DNA of 64,000 nt from Rothia amarae (lineage in GTDB: Bacteria > Actinomycetota > Actinomycetes > Actinomycetales > Micrococcaceae): NCBI RefSeq assembly GCF_014705945.2, contig NZ_CP061538.1:1302001-1366000 (forward strand). Reading direction: 5' to 3'. The notes beneath the pieces were generated by a model. The model did not search any database and was not told where the DNA came from. It saw only the letters and a program-made list of their open reading frames with translations. This document shows, in pieces, positions 26,386-34,347 of the stretch. The position numbers and the translations under genes were made by a program. Numbering within the stretch: position 1 is the stretch's first letter; each line of letters opens with the position of its first letter.

Positions 26386-27180
26386 TTATTGAGCGTTGCG
26401 GGCGAAGGCCGTGAAGCGACCATGAGGAGTTGAGGAGAGGTCGAAAGCCATACCGTACGTTTTTTCCAAGTTCTCTGCAGTGATGGTTTCTGCGATAGGG
26501 CCGGAAGCCACTACTTCGCCGTTGCGCAATAGCAGCGCGTGGGTGAATCCCGGAGGAATTTCTTCGAGGTGGTGGGAAATAAGGACGGTCGCAGGTGCCG
26601 TGGGATCTTGTGCAAGGTCGGTGAGACGGGTAACCAGGTCTTCGCGACCAGCGATGTCCATACCTGCTGCGGGCTCGTCCAACAAGAGGAGTTCAGGGTC
26701 GGTCATCAGAGCGCGAGCGATGAGAGTGCGCTTTTTCTCGCCGTCGGAGAGGCTACCGAAAGTACGCTGGGCAAGATCTTGGATGCCCCAGGCAACTAGC
26801 AGTTCGTTGGCGCGCTCAGTATCAAAGCCGTCATATTCTTCATTCCAACGACCGGAAATTCCGTAGGCTGCAGTAACAATGACATCCTGAACCTTCTCGT
26901 GCTCAGGGATGGTGTGGGCAATAGCAGCGGAAGTTAGACCGATACGGGGGCGGAGTTCAAAGACGTCTACTGCACCCAGAATTTCGTCCAGGATATCTAC
27001 GGTGCCGCGTGTGGGGTGCAAACGAGCGCCCGCGATGGAGAGGAGGGTTGATTTTCCGGCGCCGTTGGGGCCGAGGATGACCCACCGTTCGCCGTCGTTG
27101 ACGGTCCAATTGATGTTATGGATGAGGTTTTGTGCGCCGCGGGTAACGGTGACTTGGCTAAATTCTAGTACTGAGGTCAT
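26386..27180 (-). CDS. ABC transporter ATP-binding protein (ModF/YlmA-like stand-alone ATPase)
   Basis: 264-residue ATPase. Start taken at the ATG at 27178-27180, since the longer frame upstream is low-complexity and overlaps the divergent serB gene. Walker A LGPNGAGKSTLL, signature LSDGEKKRTLIARAL, Walker B LLLLDEPAAGMD, and the H-loop LISHHLEEI. SDGEK instead of SGGQ resembles ModF/YlmA-type ATPases. No permease lies beside it; the only neighbour in the operon is an RNA methyltransferase gene. The transported substrate, if any, is unknown. Confidence 0.85.
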   Translation of the reverse strand: MTSVLEFSQVTVTRGAQNLIHNINWTVNDGERWVILGPNGAGKSTLLSIAGARLHPTRGTVDILDEILGAVDVFELRPRIGLTSAAIAHTIPEHEKVQDVIVTAAYGISGRWNEEYDGFDTERANELLVAWGIQDLAQRTFGSLSDGEKKRTLIARALMTDPELLLLDEPAAGMDIAGREDLVTRLTDLAQDPTAPATVLISHHLEEIPPGFTHALLLRNGEVVASGPIAETITAENLEKTYGMAFDLSSTPHGRFTAFARNAQ

Positions 27181-27187
27181 GTATCTA

Positions 27188-27193
27188 ACTTTA
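27188..27193 (-). promoter_or_regulatory. Likely -10 box for leaderless ABC ATPase transcript
   Basis: On the minus strand TAAAGT stands 7 bases before the ATG at 27180, with no SD in between. Confidence 0.4.
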
Positions 27194-27249
27194 GCGGTGT
27201 GAAGGTGCGGGTGGAAAATGCGGTGGGTGTGTTGTGAGGTGGTTGTCAG

Positions 27250-27255
27250 TAGACT
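27250..27255 (+). promoter_or_regulatory. Likely -10 box for leaderless serB transcript
   Basis: TAGACT stands 6 bases before the ATG at 27262. No SD exists, and the in-frame GTG at 27256 would overlap the expected start point. Confidence 0.4.
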
Positions 27256-27261
27256 GTGGCT

Positions 27262-28194
27262 ATGACAAAGAAATTTAGCTTGGTTGGCGTTTCCAATGGT
27301 TCGATTCATGCAGTTGTTGATGAAGAGCTTTTGTATGTTGCATTGAGTAGTATTGATGGTCTTGAGGTTGAGGCGGGGATGGAGTTGGTTGTTCCTGAAT
27401 CTGCTGTGGAGGGCGAATTTGAGAGCGCCGGGTATTCGGCGTATGTGGCTTCTGCGTCTTACAGCGGTTCGGTGGAGAGCTTGCGGGATCATTTGCGTTC
27501 TTTGCCGGTGACGGAGACTGCTGGGCTTGATTTTGCTGTTGTTCCTGAAGCGATTACTTCGGGTGAGAAGTTATTGGTGTTGTTAGATGTTGATTCAACG
27601 TTGGTGTCTCAGGAAGTTATTGATCAGTTAGCAGCTGGGGCCGGTCGGGGTGATGCGGTGGCGGCTATTACTGATGCTGCGATGCGTGGTGAGATTGATT
27701 TTGAGAGGTCGTTGCGGGATCGTGTGGCAGTTTTGGAGGGTCAGCCTGAGTCGTTACTTTCTGAAGTGGCTGATTCGTTGACGTTTACTGCTGGTGCTTT
27801 TGCGCTGGTGCGTGCTTTGCATGATCGGGGGCATGTGGTGGGTGCTGTTTCTGGTGGGTTTATTGAGATTTTGCGTCCGTTGGCTGAGCGGATTGATTTG
27901 GATTTTGCGCGGGCGAATCGGTTGGAAATTTCTGATGGTGTGCTGACTGGAAAGTTGGCTGGTGAGGTTATTGATGCCGGTGCTAAACGTGCTGCTTTGA
28001 AGGAGTGGGCGAAGGAGGCCGGTGTTTCAAAGCAGCATGTGGTGGCGGTTGGTGACGGTGCCAACGATGAACTGATGCTGGACGAGGCTGCATTTGGTAT
28101 TGCGTTTAATGCTAAGCCGGCTCTTCGAGAGGTCGCTGATGCGCAGGTTAATGTGTATCGGCTGGACGCGGTTCGTCATTTTTTGGGGCTGTAG
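27262..28194 (+). CDS. serB: Phosphoserine phosphatase SerB
   Basis: Final step of serine synthesis, hydrolysing O-phosphoserine. 310 residues from the ATG at 27262; a GTG two codons earlier is possible. An N-terminal ACT-like part (1-95) precedes the HAD domain: nucleophile motif LLDVDSTLV, motif II AVSGGFIEI, conserved lysine in AGAKRAALKEW, and motif III VVAVGDGANDELML. Codons strongly favour G/T at the third position, unlike genes after 31.8 kb, in line with the local strand bias. Ends at a strong hairpin. Confidence 0.94.
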   Translation: MTKKFSLVGVSNGSIHAVVDEELLYVALSSIDGLEVEAGMELVVPESAVEGEFESAGYSAYVASASYSGSVESLRDHLRSLPVTETAGLDFAVVPEAITSGEKLLVLLDVDSTLVSQEVIDQLAAGAGRGDAVAAITDAAMRGEIDFERSLRDRVAVLEGQPESLLSEVADSLTFTAGAFALVRALHDRGHVVGAVSGGFIEILRPLAERIDLDFARANRLEISDGVLTGKLAGEVIDAGAKRAALKEWAKEAGVSKQHVVAVGDGANDELMLDEAAFGIAFNAKPALREVADAQVNVYRLDAVRHFLGL

Positions 28195-28237
28195 CGTCAG
28201 TAGAGGCTCGCTGGGTTTTCACTCCTGCGTTAAACGC

Positions 28238-28275
28238 AAAGGGGCTGTTCACACGGTGGTGTGGACAGCCCCTTT
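28238..28275. terminator. Bidirectional terminator between serB and an SDR gene
   Basis: Stem AAAGGGGCTGTTCACAC with a near-perfect complement and a short loop. It shares its first 15 bases with the terminator at 23688. Confidence 0.85.
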
Positions 28276-28292
28276 TGTCTGCGGTGATTTGT

Positions 28293-29036
28293 TTATTTGA
28301 TGAAGCCGGTTCCGCCGCCGACGAGTTCGGTGTGGCCGGTTTCGACATCGGCGGTTACCATCTTTGCGACTTCGTGAGCGAATTCGTTGACGGTGTAGAG
28401 TTTGCCCGCTTCTTCGCGGCGTGCTTCAAGAGCGCCGGGGTGGAGGCGGTTGAGGAGCGAGGCGGTAACGGTGCCTTCAATCATGTCTGCTGAGATAACG
28501 ACCAGAGAGATGCCTTTTTCTTGCAGAGCCGGGATTTCTTCGAGGAGCGCATCTTCACCAGCGCGCTTAGAAAGCGCGACGGGGGTGTATTCCTCCATGG
28601 TTTCCACTTCGCGGATGAAGTGTGCTTGATGGCTAGTGACGAAAACGATGCGAGCCCCCTCTGGCATGTGTTCTGCAGTCAGGCGTGCTAAGCGTAACTG
28701 GGAGTCACGGTTGAGAATCATCGCGTAGTCTTCGACCATTCCTTTTTCCATGCCGCCTGAGGCGTTGAGGATGAGGTAGTCGACTCCCCCGAATTCTTGG
28801 ACGGCAGTGTCTACGAGGTTACGGGCGTCGCCTTCATTGGTGATATCTGCACCGACGGCAATTGCTTTGCCGCCCTTTTCTTCGATTGCTGCAACAATTT
28901 TTTCTGCACGGGGTGCTTTGGAACGGTAGTTAATGACGATGTTTGCACCCTGTTCAGCAAGAATCTGTGCGGTGTCTGCGCCTACGCCACGAGATGAGCC
29001 GGTAATGATGATTGTTTTGCCGTGTAGTTCTGACAT
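28293..29036 (-). CDS. SDR-family reductase with FabL-like enoyl-ACP reductase motifs
   Basis: Short-chain dehydrogenase of 247 residues from the ATG at 29034-29036, which has AAAGGAAAG upstream. Cofactor motif TGSSRGVGADTAQ and NYRSK favour NADP(H). The catalytic region reads EEYTPVALSKRAGED. Tyr and Lys are therefore separated by six residues (Y-X6-K), as in FabI/InhA and in the Bacillus FabL enoyl-ACP reductase (YTTVGVSK), not by the Y-X3-K of FabG. TGSSRGVG is also the FabL form. It lies 41 bases downstream of fabG on the same strand. Inference: a fabG-enoyl reductase pair analogous to mabA-inhA. A general SDR role is the alternative. Confidence 0.8.
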   Translation of the reverse strand: MSELHGKTIIITGSSRGVGADTAQILAEQGANIVINYRSKAPRAEKIVAAIEEKGGKAIAVGADITNEGDARNLVDTAVQEFGGVDYLILNASGGMEKGMVEDYAMILNRDSQLRLARLTAEHMPEGARIVFVTSHQAHFIREVETMEEYTPVALSKRAGEDALLEEIPALQEKGISLVVISADMIEGTVTASLLNRLHPGALEARREEAGKLYTVNEFAHEVAKMVTADVETGHTELVGGGTGFIK

Positions 29037-29077
29037 GTCTTTCCTTTGCATTGAGATGGGGATTGTTGGGGGCTGTA

Positions 29078-29794
29078 TTAGTGGCCCATGCCGAGGCCGC
29101 CGTCGACGGGGATGACAGCGCCGGAGATATACGCTGCTTGGTCACTGGCGAGCCATGTGACGACGTTGGCGATTTCTTCGGGTTCTGCGAATCTACCGGC
29201 GGGGATGGATTCTTTGTACTTTGCCTGGGTTTCTTCGGGCAGTACTGCGGTCATTTCGGTGTTGATGAAACCGGGGGCTACCACGTTGGCGGTGATGTTG
29301 CGAGCGCCGAGTTCGCGGGTGATGGAGCGTGCCATGCCGACGAGTGCTGCTTTGGAGGAGGAGTAGTTGACTTGGCCAGGGCCGCCGTAGAGTCCGACGA
29401 CGGAGGAGATGAGGATGATGCGGCCTCGTTTAAGTTTGAGCATTCCTTTGGTGGCGCGTTGGATGACGCGGAAGGCTCCTGTGAGATTGGTGTCGATGAC
29501 GTCGGTGAAGTCTGTTTCTTTCATGCGCATGAGGAGCATGTCTTTGGTGATGCCTGCGTTGGCTACGAGTATTTCGACGGGGCCGAATTTTGCTTCGATT
29601 TCTTTGTAGGCGGCGTCGATGGATGCGGAATCGCGGACGTCTGCTTTGACGGCGAAGAAGTCGGTGGGGGCTTCGCCTGAGCGGTAGGTGATGCAGACGT
29701 TGTGTCCGGCTTCTTTGAAGGCGGTGGCGATGGCGTGTCCGATGCCGCGGTTTCCGCCGGTGACGAGGACGGTTTGGGGTGTGTTTTCTGGCAT
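29078..29794 (-). CDS. fabG: 3-oxoacyl-ACP reductase FabG
   Basis: NADPH-dependent reduction of 3-oxoacyl-ACP in fatty-acid elongation. 238 residues, usual length. Cofactor motif VTGGNRGIGHAIA, NNAG equivalent VANAGITKD, catalytic Ser in LISSVVGLYG, catalytic pair YSSSKAALVG (Y-X3-K), and the C-terminal FabG stretch YISGAVIPVDGGLGMGH. Good SD (GGAAGGAAC region) before the ATG. First gene of a two-gene unit with the FabL-like SDR. Confidence 0.93.
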   Translation of the reverse strand: MPENTPQTVLVTGGNRGIGHAIATAFKEAGHNVCITYRSGEAPTDFFAVKADVRDSASIDAAYKEIEAKFGPVEILVANAGITKDMLLMRMKETDFTDVIDTNLTGAFRVIQRATKGMLKLKRGRIILISSVVGLYGGPGQVNYSSSKAALVGMARSITRELGARNITANVVAPGFINTEMTAVLPEETQAKYKESIPAGRFAEPEEIANVVTWLASDQAAYISGAVIPVDGGLGMGH

Positions 29795-29972
29795 GGGGTT
29801 CCTTCCGGTGTTTTTGGGTTCTTCAGTTATCTTACTGGTGGTGGGGTGGTGGTTTGTTTTCTGTGAGGTGTTTAGTTGTGGATTTGCAGTTTAGTTTTAG
29901 ACTGGTGGGGGTGTTGAGTTACACCGGTGAGTCTGAGGAGCGGCTCGTTTTCGATGGGGTGGAGGTTGCGTG

Positions 29973-30437
29973 GTGTCGAAGATTTGGACTGAGGAGGATT
30001 TGCGCCAGTATGGTTTGGCGTCGGATCCTGAGGTGCATTCGATTACTAGTGCGCAGGGGCGTCATTCTGAGAGTGTGGATGCGCGTTTTCGTTCGTATGC
30101 GTTGAAGATGTTTTTGCGTGTGGTGTGTATTGTTGCTGCGTTGTTTACTGATGGTTGGGTGATGTGGGCGTGTATTGTTGCCGCTGGTGTGTTGCCGTGG
30201 GTGGCTGTTGTTTTTGCTAATGGTGAGGATCGGGCGCGTTCTGAGGATTTTTCGGCGTTTTTGTCGGTGGATCAGCAGCTTGCTTTGGGTCAGGTGAAGG
30301 GGGCTGGGTCTGCTGAGGGTGAGCGGGGTTTCTCGGGGGCGCCTGAGCCGTCTGTCTCCGGTGAGGACGGGGTTGTGGGTGAGCAAGATATTGTTGAGGT
30401 GATTGATGGTGAAGTGGTAGAGGATTCTGGGCGTTGA
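29973..30437 (+). CDS. DUF3099 family membrane protein
   Basis: 154-residue small membrane protein. The N-terminal half matches DUF3099: EVHSITSAQGRHSESVDARF, two close membrane helices (MFLRVVCIVAALFTDGWV and the next) and AVVFANGEDRAR. The C-terminal 60 residues are acidic and low-complexity. Two GTG codons are adjacent; the second (29973) is 7 bases from GGAGG and preferred. Function unknown. It sits in the conserved fabG-DUF3099-SURF1 neighbourhood of Micrococcaceae. Very G/T-rich coding strand. Confidence 0.8.
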   Translation: MSKIWTEEDLRQYGLASDPEVHSITSAQGRHSESVDARFRSYALKMFLRVVCIVAALFTDGWVMWACIVAAGVLPWVAVVFANGEDRARSEDFSAFLSVDQQLALGQVKGAGSAEGERGFSGAPEPSVSGEDGVVGEQDIVEVIDGEVVEDSGR

Positions 30438-30462
30438 TGAGTTGTGTGTGCAGAGAGGGTGT

Positions 30463-30723
30463 GTGGAAGTGGATCTTTTAGGTTCTTTGGGTGCCTCTGG
30501 TATGGGGCGAGAGTCTGGCGATGTCGAAGAGGTGTTGGTGTGCTCTCGTAAGGGATGTACTGAGGTAGCGCAGTGGAAGGTGTTGTGGAATAACCCGAAT
30601 ATTCATACGCCTCTGCGGCGCAAGGTGTGGCTGGCGTGTGATGAGCATCGGGAGTTTTTGGAGTCTTTTCTTTCCTCGCGTGGGTTTTGGAAGGCGACGG
30701 AGGAGATTTCTTCTGCTGAGTAG
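30463..30723 (+). CDS. Conserved small protein with CxxxxC and CxxH metal-site-like motifs
   Basis: 86-residue protein from a GTG at 30463, 4 bases after GAGAGGG; an in-frame TTG at 30442 is an alternative. Core: LVCSRKGCTEVAQWKVLWNN, then HTPLRRKVWLACDEHREFL. The four ligands Cys-x4-Cys...Cys-x2-His look like a zinc ribbon. Widely conserved in actinobacteria, where relatives are sometimes labelled acetone carboxylase without experimental support. Function unknown. Follows the DUF3099 gene by 25 bases on the same strand. Confidence 0.72.
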   Translation: MEVDLLGSLGASGMGRESGDVEEVLVCSRKGCTEVAQWKVLWNNPNIHTPLRRKVWLACDEHREFLESFLSSRGFWKATEEISSAE

Positions 30724-30828
30724 GTTGGTGCGGGCAGGAAGTGTTCAGGCTGCCTGTGTAGGATAACTAATTTGTACAATGGCTAGAGTGTGAGCTAGTT
30801 GATTTTGATCCAGTTTCGAGGCGTGTGA

Positions 30829-31785
30829 GTGTACCGATTTCTTTTGACCGCCAAGTGGATTGCCGGTTTTATCATTTGCGTTTTGGCGTCCTTGCTGTGC
30901 CTTTATTTAGGTACGTGGCAGTGGGACCGTAAAGAGGCGCTCGATCATAAGAATTCGTTGATTACTACGAATTATCATGCTGCGCCTCTTTCGCTGGATC
31001 AGCGTCCTGATTTGTTCTCTGATTTTGATCCGGATACTCAATGGACGCCGGTGGCGATGGAAGGGCATTATCTAAGGGATCATCAGTTGTTGGTGCGTAA
31101 TCGCCCCTATGAGGGTCTCAACGGTTACGACGTCGTTGTCCCTTTTGAATCCAATAATGGGGCAGTGGTTTTGATTGATCGTGGTTGGATTCCCGCCGAT
31201 GAACTTGATGCTTCTCAGCCGGGTGTTGATATTCCTGCGCCACCTGCCGGTGAGGTGAAGGTTGAAGCGCGTATTCACCCGGGTGAGGGATCCAATGGTA
31301 AGGGTGCTCCCGAGGGGCAGGTTGCCTCATTGAATCTTCCTGAAATCAAGGATGAAACCGGAGTTGATATAGGCACCGGTGCTTACGGTCTTTTGGCTGA
31401 GGAAGATCCTGCTCCTGCGGTAGCGCCGGCAAAGGCAGTTGAGCCTGAACTGGATACCGGCCCCAATCTTTCGTACTCGGTGCAGTGGGCTGTTTTTGCG
31501 TTGATGTGCTACTTTGCCTATTTCTGGCTAGCGCGGCAGAAGGTGCGCAACGATGAGTTGGATGCGCAGGTCGTTGCTGAGCTAGAGGCGTATTACGCTC
31601 GTTTCTACGATGAAGAGGGTAACTATATTGGTGAGGAGGACGAGGCGGTTGTGCAGCGCAAGATGGAGATGGTCGACGATATGCCCTCGCATATGAAATC
31701 GATTGTGCGTCCTCGTTATTCAAAGAAGCGCGCTCGTCCTTCCGATGAGGAAGAGGAAGACGCGATTGTAGATCGCATGCCCTAG
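30829..31785 (+). CDS. SURF1 family cytochrome oxidase biogenesis protein
   Basis: Membrane protein of the SURF1/SHY1 family, which helps assemble cytochrome c oxidase. 318 residues, GTG start. An N-terminal membrane helix (about 8-30) ends in LGTWQWDRKEALDHKN. The external domain contains VRNRPYEGLNGYDVVVPF and VLIDRGWIP. The second helix is at about 220-240 (YSVQWAVFALMCYFAYFWL). A highly charged cytosolic tail (240-318) is longer than usual. The heme A/O synthase genes are 13-15 kb away in this window. Confidence 0.9.
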   Translation: MYRFLLTAKWIAGFIICVLASLLCLYLGTWQWDRKEALDHKNSLITTNYHAAPLSLDQRPDLFSDFDPDTQWTPVAMEGHYLRDHQLLVRNRPYEGLNGYDVVVPFESNNGAVVLIDRGWIPADELDASQPGVDIPAPPAGEVKVEARIHPGEGSNGKGAPEGQVASLNLPEIKDETGVDIGTGAYGLLAEEDPAPAVAPAKAVEPELDTGPNLSYSVQWAVFALMCYFAYFWLARQKVRNDELDAQVVAELEAYYARFYDEEGNYIGEEDEAVVQRKMEMVDDMPSHMKSIVRPRYSKKRARPSDEEEEDAIVDRMP

Positions 31786-31794
31786 GAACCTGAT

Positions 31795-31822
31795 TCGAAT
31801 ATATATTCGATATATGTTAAAT
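31795..31822. repeat. AT-rich palindrome with a dif-like XerD half site
   Basis: Perfect 16-bp palindrome TCGAATATATATTCGA (31795-31810) directly followed by ATATGTTAAAT (31812-31822), which matches the right arm of the E. coli dif site at 10 of 11 positions. The left arm does not match. It stands where the plus strand changes from G-rich to C-rich. Confidence 0.3.
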
Positions 31823-31861
31823 TTGGGCTTTACCCCAGTTCCCCAAGGAGCCTAGATTTAC

Positions 31862-32593
31862 ATGATGGGTTATTCCCATTCGGTGAGCGCTGCCGCAGCC
31901 TGGTTGGCACTTGTTGAAACCGATATCATCCCCGTTCAATCACCCCAGATTTTGCTGGTCACTGCGTTGACGTGCGCTGGGGCGGGCATGCTTCCAGATA
32001 TCGACCACAAAAACGGCACTATTGCACATTCCATACCGCCAGTGTCCTCAATTGTCTCAGCGGTGGTAAGTTCTCTCAGCGGTGGGCATCGCAAAGGAAC
32101 CCATTCCCTAGTGGGGCTCATCTTTTTCTGGGCAGTTGCTATTTTGGCTGAGCGCCTCACTTACCAGGGCATCCCCTGGGCTTCTTTGCTCATTACCGCT
32201 TACATGGGCGGGCTAGCTCTGCGCACCTTTGGTGCGCCCGGAGGCTGGCTCGGAGCTATTGGGCTAGGCTTTCTAGCCTGGCACACTGATTCGTTGGCTA
32301 TGACTCCCCTAGCCATCGGCGTCGGCGCTACCGTACACGTCATCGGCGATTTTCTCACGACGCGCGGCGTCAATCCCGCCTGGCCATTGACCTTGAAGGC
32401 ACCCACTTCGAGTAGGTTCTGGAAAAAATCAGGCTACTTTGCCCTGCCGCTCCTTGGTGATGCCGGCTCCAAGCGCGAAATGGTTCTCACTAGCGCGCTC
32501 TCGCTCTACATTCTCTGGTTCGCCCTAGCCTTGGGCGGGATAGTCGACTATCCCGCCGCCAGCTGGGAGCACCTGCTTACGCCAGCGAAATAA
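31862..32593 (+). CDS. Membrane-bound metal-dependent hydrolase, YdjM/DUF457 family
   Basis: 243-residue membrane protein. Family features: MGYSHSVSAAAAWLAL at the start, GAGMLPDIDHKNGTIAHS (Asp-x-Asp-His), GGHRKGTHSLVGLIFF (His pairs), and VIGDFLTTRGVNPAWPL. These His/Asp residues are the presumed metal ligands. About five to six hydrophobic segments. AAGGAG lies 11 bases before the ATG. Related proteins include E. coli YdjM, a LexA-regulated gene product, but the substrate is unknown. The 3' end overlaps the convergent ABC-F gene by 17 bases. Confidence 0.85.
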   Translation: MMGYSHSVSAAAAWLALVETDIIPVQSPQILLVTALTCAGAGMLPDIDHKNGTIAHSIPPVSSIVSAVVSSLSGGHRKGTHSLVGLIFFWAVAILAERLTYQGIPWASLLITAYMGGLALRTFGAPGGWLGAIGLGFLAWHTDSLAMTPLAIGVGATVHVIGDFLTTRGVNPAWPLTLKAPTSSRFWKKSGYFALPLLGDAGSKREMVLTSALSLYILWFALALGGIVDYPAASWEHLLTPAK

Positions 32594-34175
32594 GGTCCTG
32601 ATATTCCTTGGTCCACAAATCTTCAATGGCATCAGGAAGCATGAGGACGCGTTCAGGATCAAGCGCCTCCACCGCGCCTTCATCGTGGGACACCATCACG
32701 ATGGCACCCTCATACTGCTGCAGAGCATTGAGAATTTCTTCACGGGAGGCAGGATCCAAGTTGTTGGTCGGCTCATCCAGAAGCAAGACGTTCGCCTGCG
32801 AAGCCACCAGCGTAGCCAGCGACAACCGGGTCTTCTCGCCGCCAGAGAGTACAGCCGCAGGCTTCTCCACATCATCTCCGGAGAACAGGAACGAACCCAA
32901 AATAGTCCGCACCCGAGTGGCATCCAAATCTGGTGCTGCGGTGCGCATATTTTCAAGCACCGACCGCTCACCGTCGAGAATCTCGTGTTCCTGAGCGAAA
33001 TAACCCACTTTAGCACCATGACCGAAAATAACCTCGCCGGTATCGGGCTGAGTCACCCCGGCAAGCATCCGCAAAAGAGTCGTCTTACCCGCACCGTTCA
33101 GACCCAAAATCACCACGCGCGAACCACGGTCAATCACCAGGTCAACATTGGTGAAAATCTCCAGTGAGCCATACGACTTAGACAGACCCTCAGCAGAAAG
33201 CGGCGTCTTACCGCACGGAGCAGGCTCGGGGAAACGAATAGCCGCCACCTTATCCTTGACCTGTTCAGCTTCAAGCCCGCGCATTAACCGCTCAGCACGC
33301 TTAATCATCTGCTGTGCCGCTACCGCCTTCGTAGCCTTCGCACGCATCTTCTCCGCCTGCGCCATCAAAGCGCCAGCCTTCTTCTCAGCATTAGCGCGCT
33401 CGCGTTTACGGCGGGCGTCGTCCTGCTCACGCTGCATCAGATAGTTCTTCCAGCTCATGTTATAGACATCGATGACGCACCGGTTAGCGTCTAGATAGAG
33501 CACTTTATTGACTACCAGCTCCATCAGCTCAACGTCGTGGCTGATGACCAGCAGACCACCCTGGAAGTTCTTCAAGAATTCGCGCAACCACACCACCGAA
33601 TCATGATCCAAGTGGTTGGTGGGCTCATCCAAGAGCATGGTATCGGCATCGGAAAACAGAATACGAGCCAACTCCACACGACGGCGCTGACCACCAGAGA
33701 GCGTAGAAAGCGGCTGCTCTAACAGACGCTCAGGCAGAGCAAGGTTGTGGGTAATCGTTGCAGCCTCTGACTCCGCCGCATACCCACCGCCGGCAATAAA
33801 TTCAGCTTCCAAGCGGTCATAACGGCGCATAGCTTTAGCCTGAACAGCGCTATCTTCACTGGCCATCTGCTCCTGCGTCTCACGCATCTTCCGCGCCACA
33901 CCATCAAGACCCCGCGCCGAAAAAATGCGGTCCTTCGCCAGCTGGGACATATCGTCCACCTTAGGATCCTGGGGAAGGTAGCCCACCTTACCGTTTCTGG
34001 TGACTTGTCCATCAGCAGGAAGAGTTTGCCCTGCAAGTACCTTGGTCATAGTGGTCTTACCCGCACCATTGCGACCGACCAACCCAATCTTGTCTCCCTT
34101 GTCAATGCGGAAATTGACCTCATCCATGAGCAAACGTGCTCCGGCGCGAAGTTCAAGATTGGTTACAGTAATCAA
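32577..34175 (-). CDS. ABC-F family ATPase (Ettlia/Uup-like ribosome-associated factor)
   Basis: Soluble tandem ATPase of 532 residues without membrane segments. First ABC module: Walker A GLVGRNGAGKTTMTK, signature LSGGQRRRVELARIL, Walker B TMLLDEPTNHLD. The P-site tRNA-interaction linker (about 240-315) is Lys/Arg/Ala-rich. Second module: LGLNGAGKTTLLRML, LSGGEKTRLSLATL, VLLLDEPTNNLD. Start is a TTG with GAAAGG 6 bases upstream. ABC-F proteins act on stalled or initiating ribosomes; some protect against antibiotics. The subtype is not assignable here. Divergent from bioY. Confidence 0.92.
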   Translation of the reverse strand: MITVTNLELRAGARLLMDEVNFRIDKGDKIGLVGRNGAGKTTMTKVLAGQTLPADGQVTRNGKVGYLPQDPKVDDMSQLAKDRIFSARGLDGVARKMRETQEQMASEDSAVQAKAMRRYDRLEAEFIAGGGYAAESEAATITHNLALPERLLEQPLSTLSGGQRRRVELARILFSDADTMLLDEPTNHLDHDSVVWLREFLKNFQGGLLVISHDVELMELVVNKVLYLDANRCVIDVYNMSWKNYLMQREQDDARRKRERANAEKKAGALMAQAEKMRAKATKAVAAQQMIKRAERLMRGLEAEQVKDKVAAIRFPEPAPCGKTPLSAEGLSKSYGSLEIFTNVDLVIDRGSRVVILGLNGAGKTTLLRMLAGVTQPDTGEVIFGHGAKVGYFAQEHEILDGERSVLENMRTAAPDLDATRVRTILGSFLFSGDDVEKPAAVLSGGEKTRLSLATLVASQANVLLLDEPTNNLDPASREEILNALQQYEGAIVMVSHDEGAVEALDPERVLMLPDAIEDLWTKEYQDLISLA

Positions 34176-34308
34176 GGAATGCCTTTCGGTTTCAAAATGC
34201 TAGGGGCGCAAAATCCCAGTCTAATGCCCCAAAGTACGCCCCGGTATCCCAACAGAACAATTCATGTCTAAACTCATAGAGGATTCCACACCTCACCCCT
34301 GTCTAACT

Positions 34309-34329
34309 TTTTTGAACAGTGTTCAAAAA
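34309..34329. promoter_or_regulatory. BioQ-type operator upstream of bioY
   Basis: Perfect 21-bp palindrome: TTTTTGAACA, G, TGTTCAAAAA. The core TGAAC-N3-GTTCA matches the BioQ repressor motif described in corynebacteria and mycobacteria (TGAAC-N3-GTTAC/GTTCA). It overlaps the bioY -35 box, so binding would block transcription. No bioQ gene is in this window. Confidence 0.65.
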
Positions 34330-34340
34330 TCGGTTATATT
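34312..34340 (+). promoter_or_regulatory. bioY promoter, probably leaderless
   Basis: -35 TTGAAC (34312-34317), 17-base spacer, -10 TATATT (34335-34340). Start would fall on or beside the A of the ATG at 34348, and no SD is present. Confidence 0.6.
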
Positions 34341-34347
34341 CAAACTT

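Noticed and set aside
29012-29680. 222-codon plus-strand frame opposite fabG, rich in Gly, Asp and Cys
   Set aside because: Exactly antisense to the conserved fabG frame; its composition follows from the G/T-rich strand. No motif or SD.
26950-31800. Recent horizontal acquisition of the G/T-biased segment
   Set aside because: The genes (serB, fabG, DUF3099, SURF1) are core actinobacterial genes in a familiar order, and the bias affects both gene directions alike. A replication-strand effect fits better, though it is not proven.
34264-34347. 28-codon N-terminal extension of BioY
   Set aside because: It would be encoded by the operator and promoter, lacks an SD, and the extra residues do not resemble BioY.
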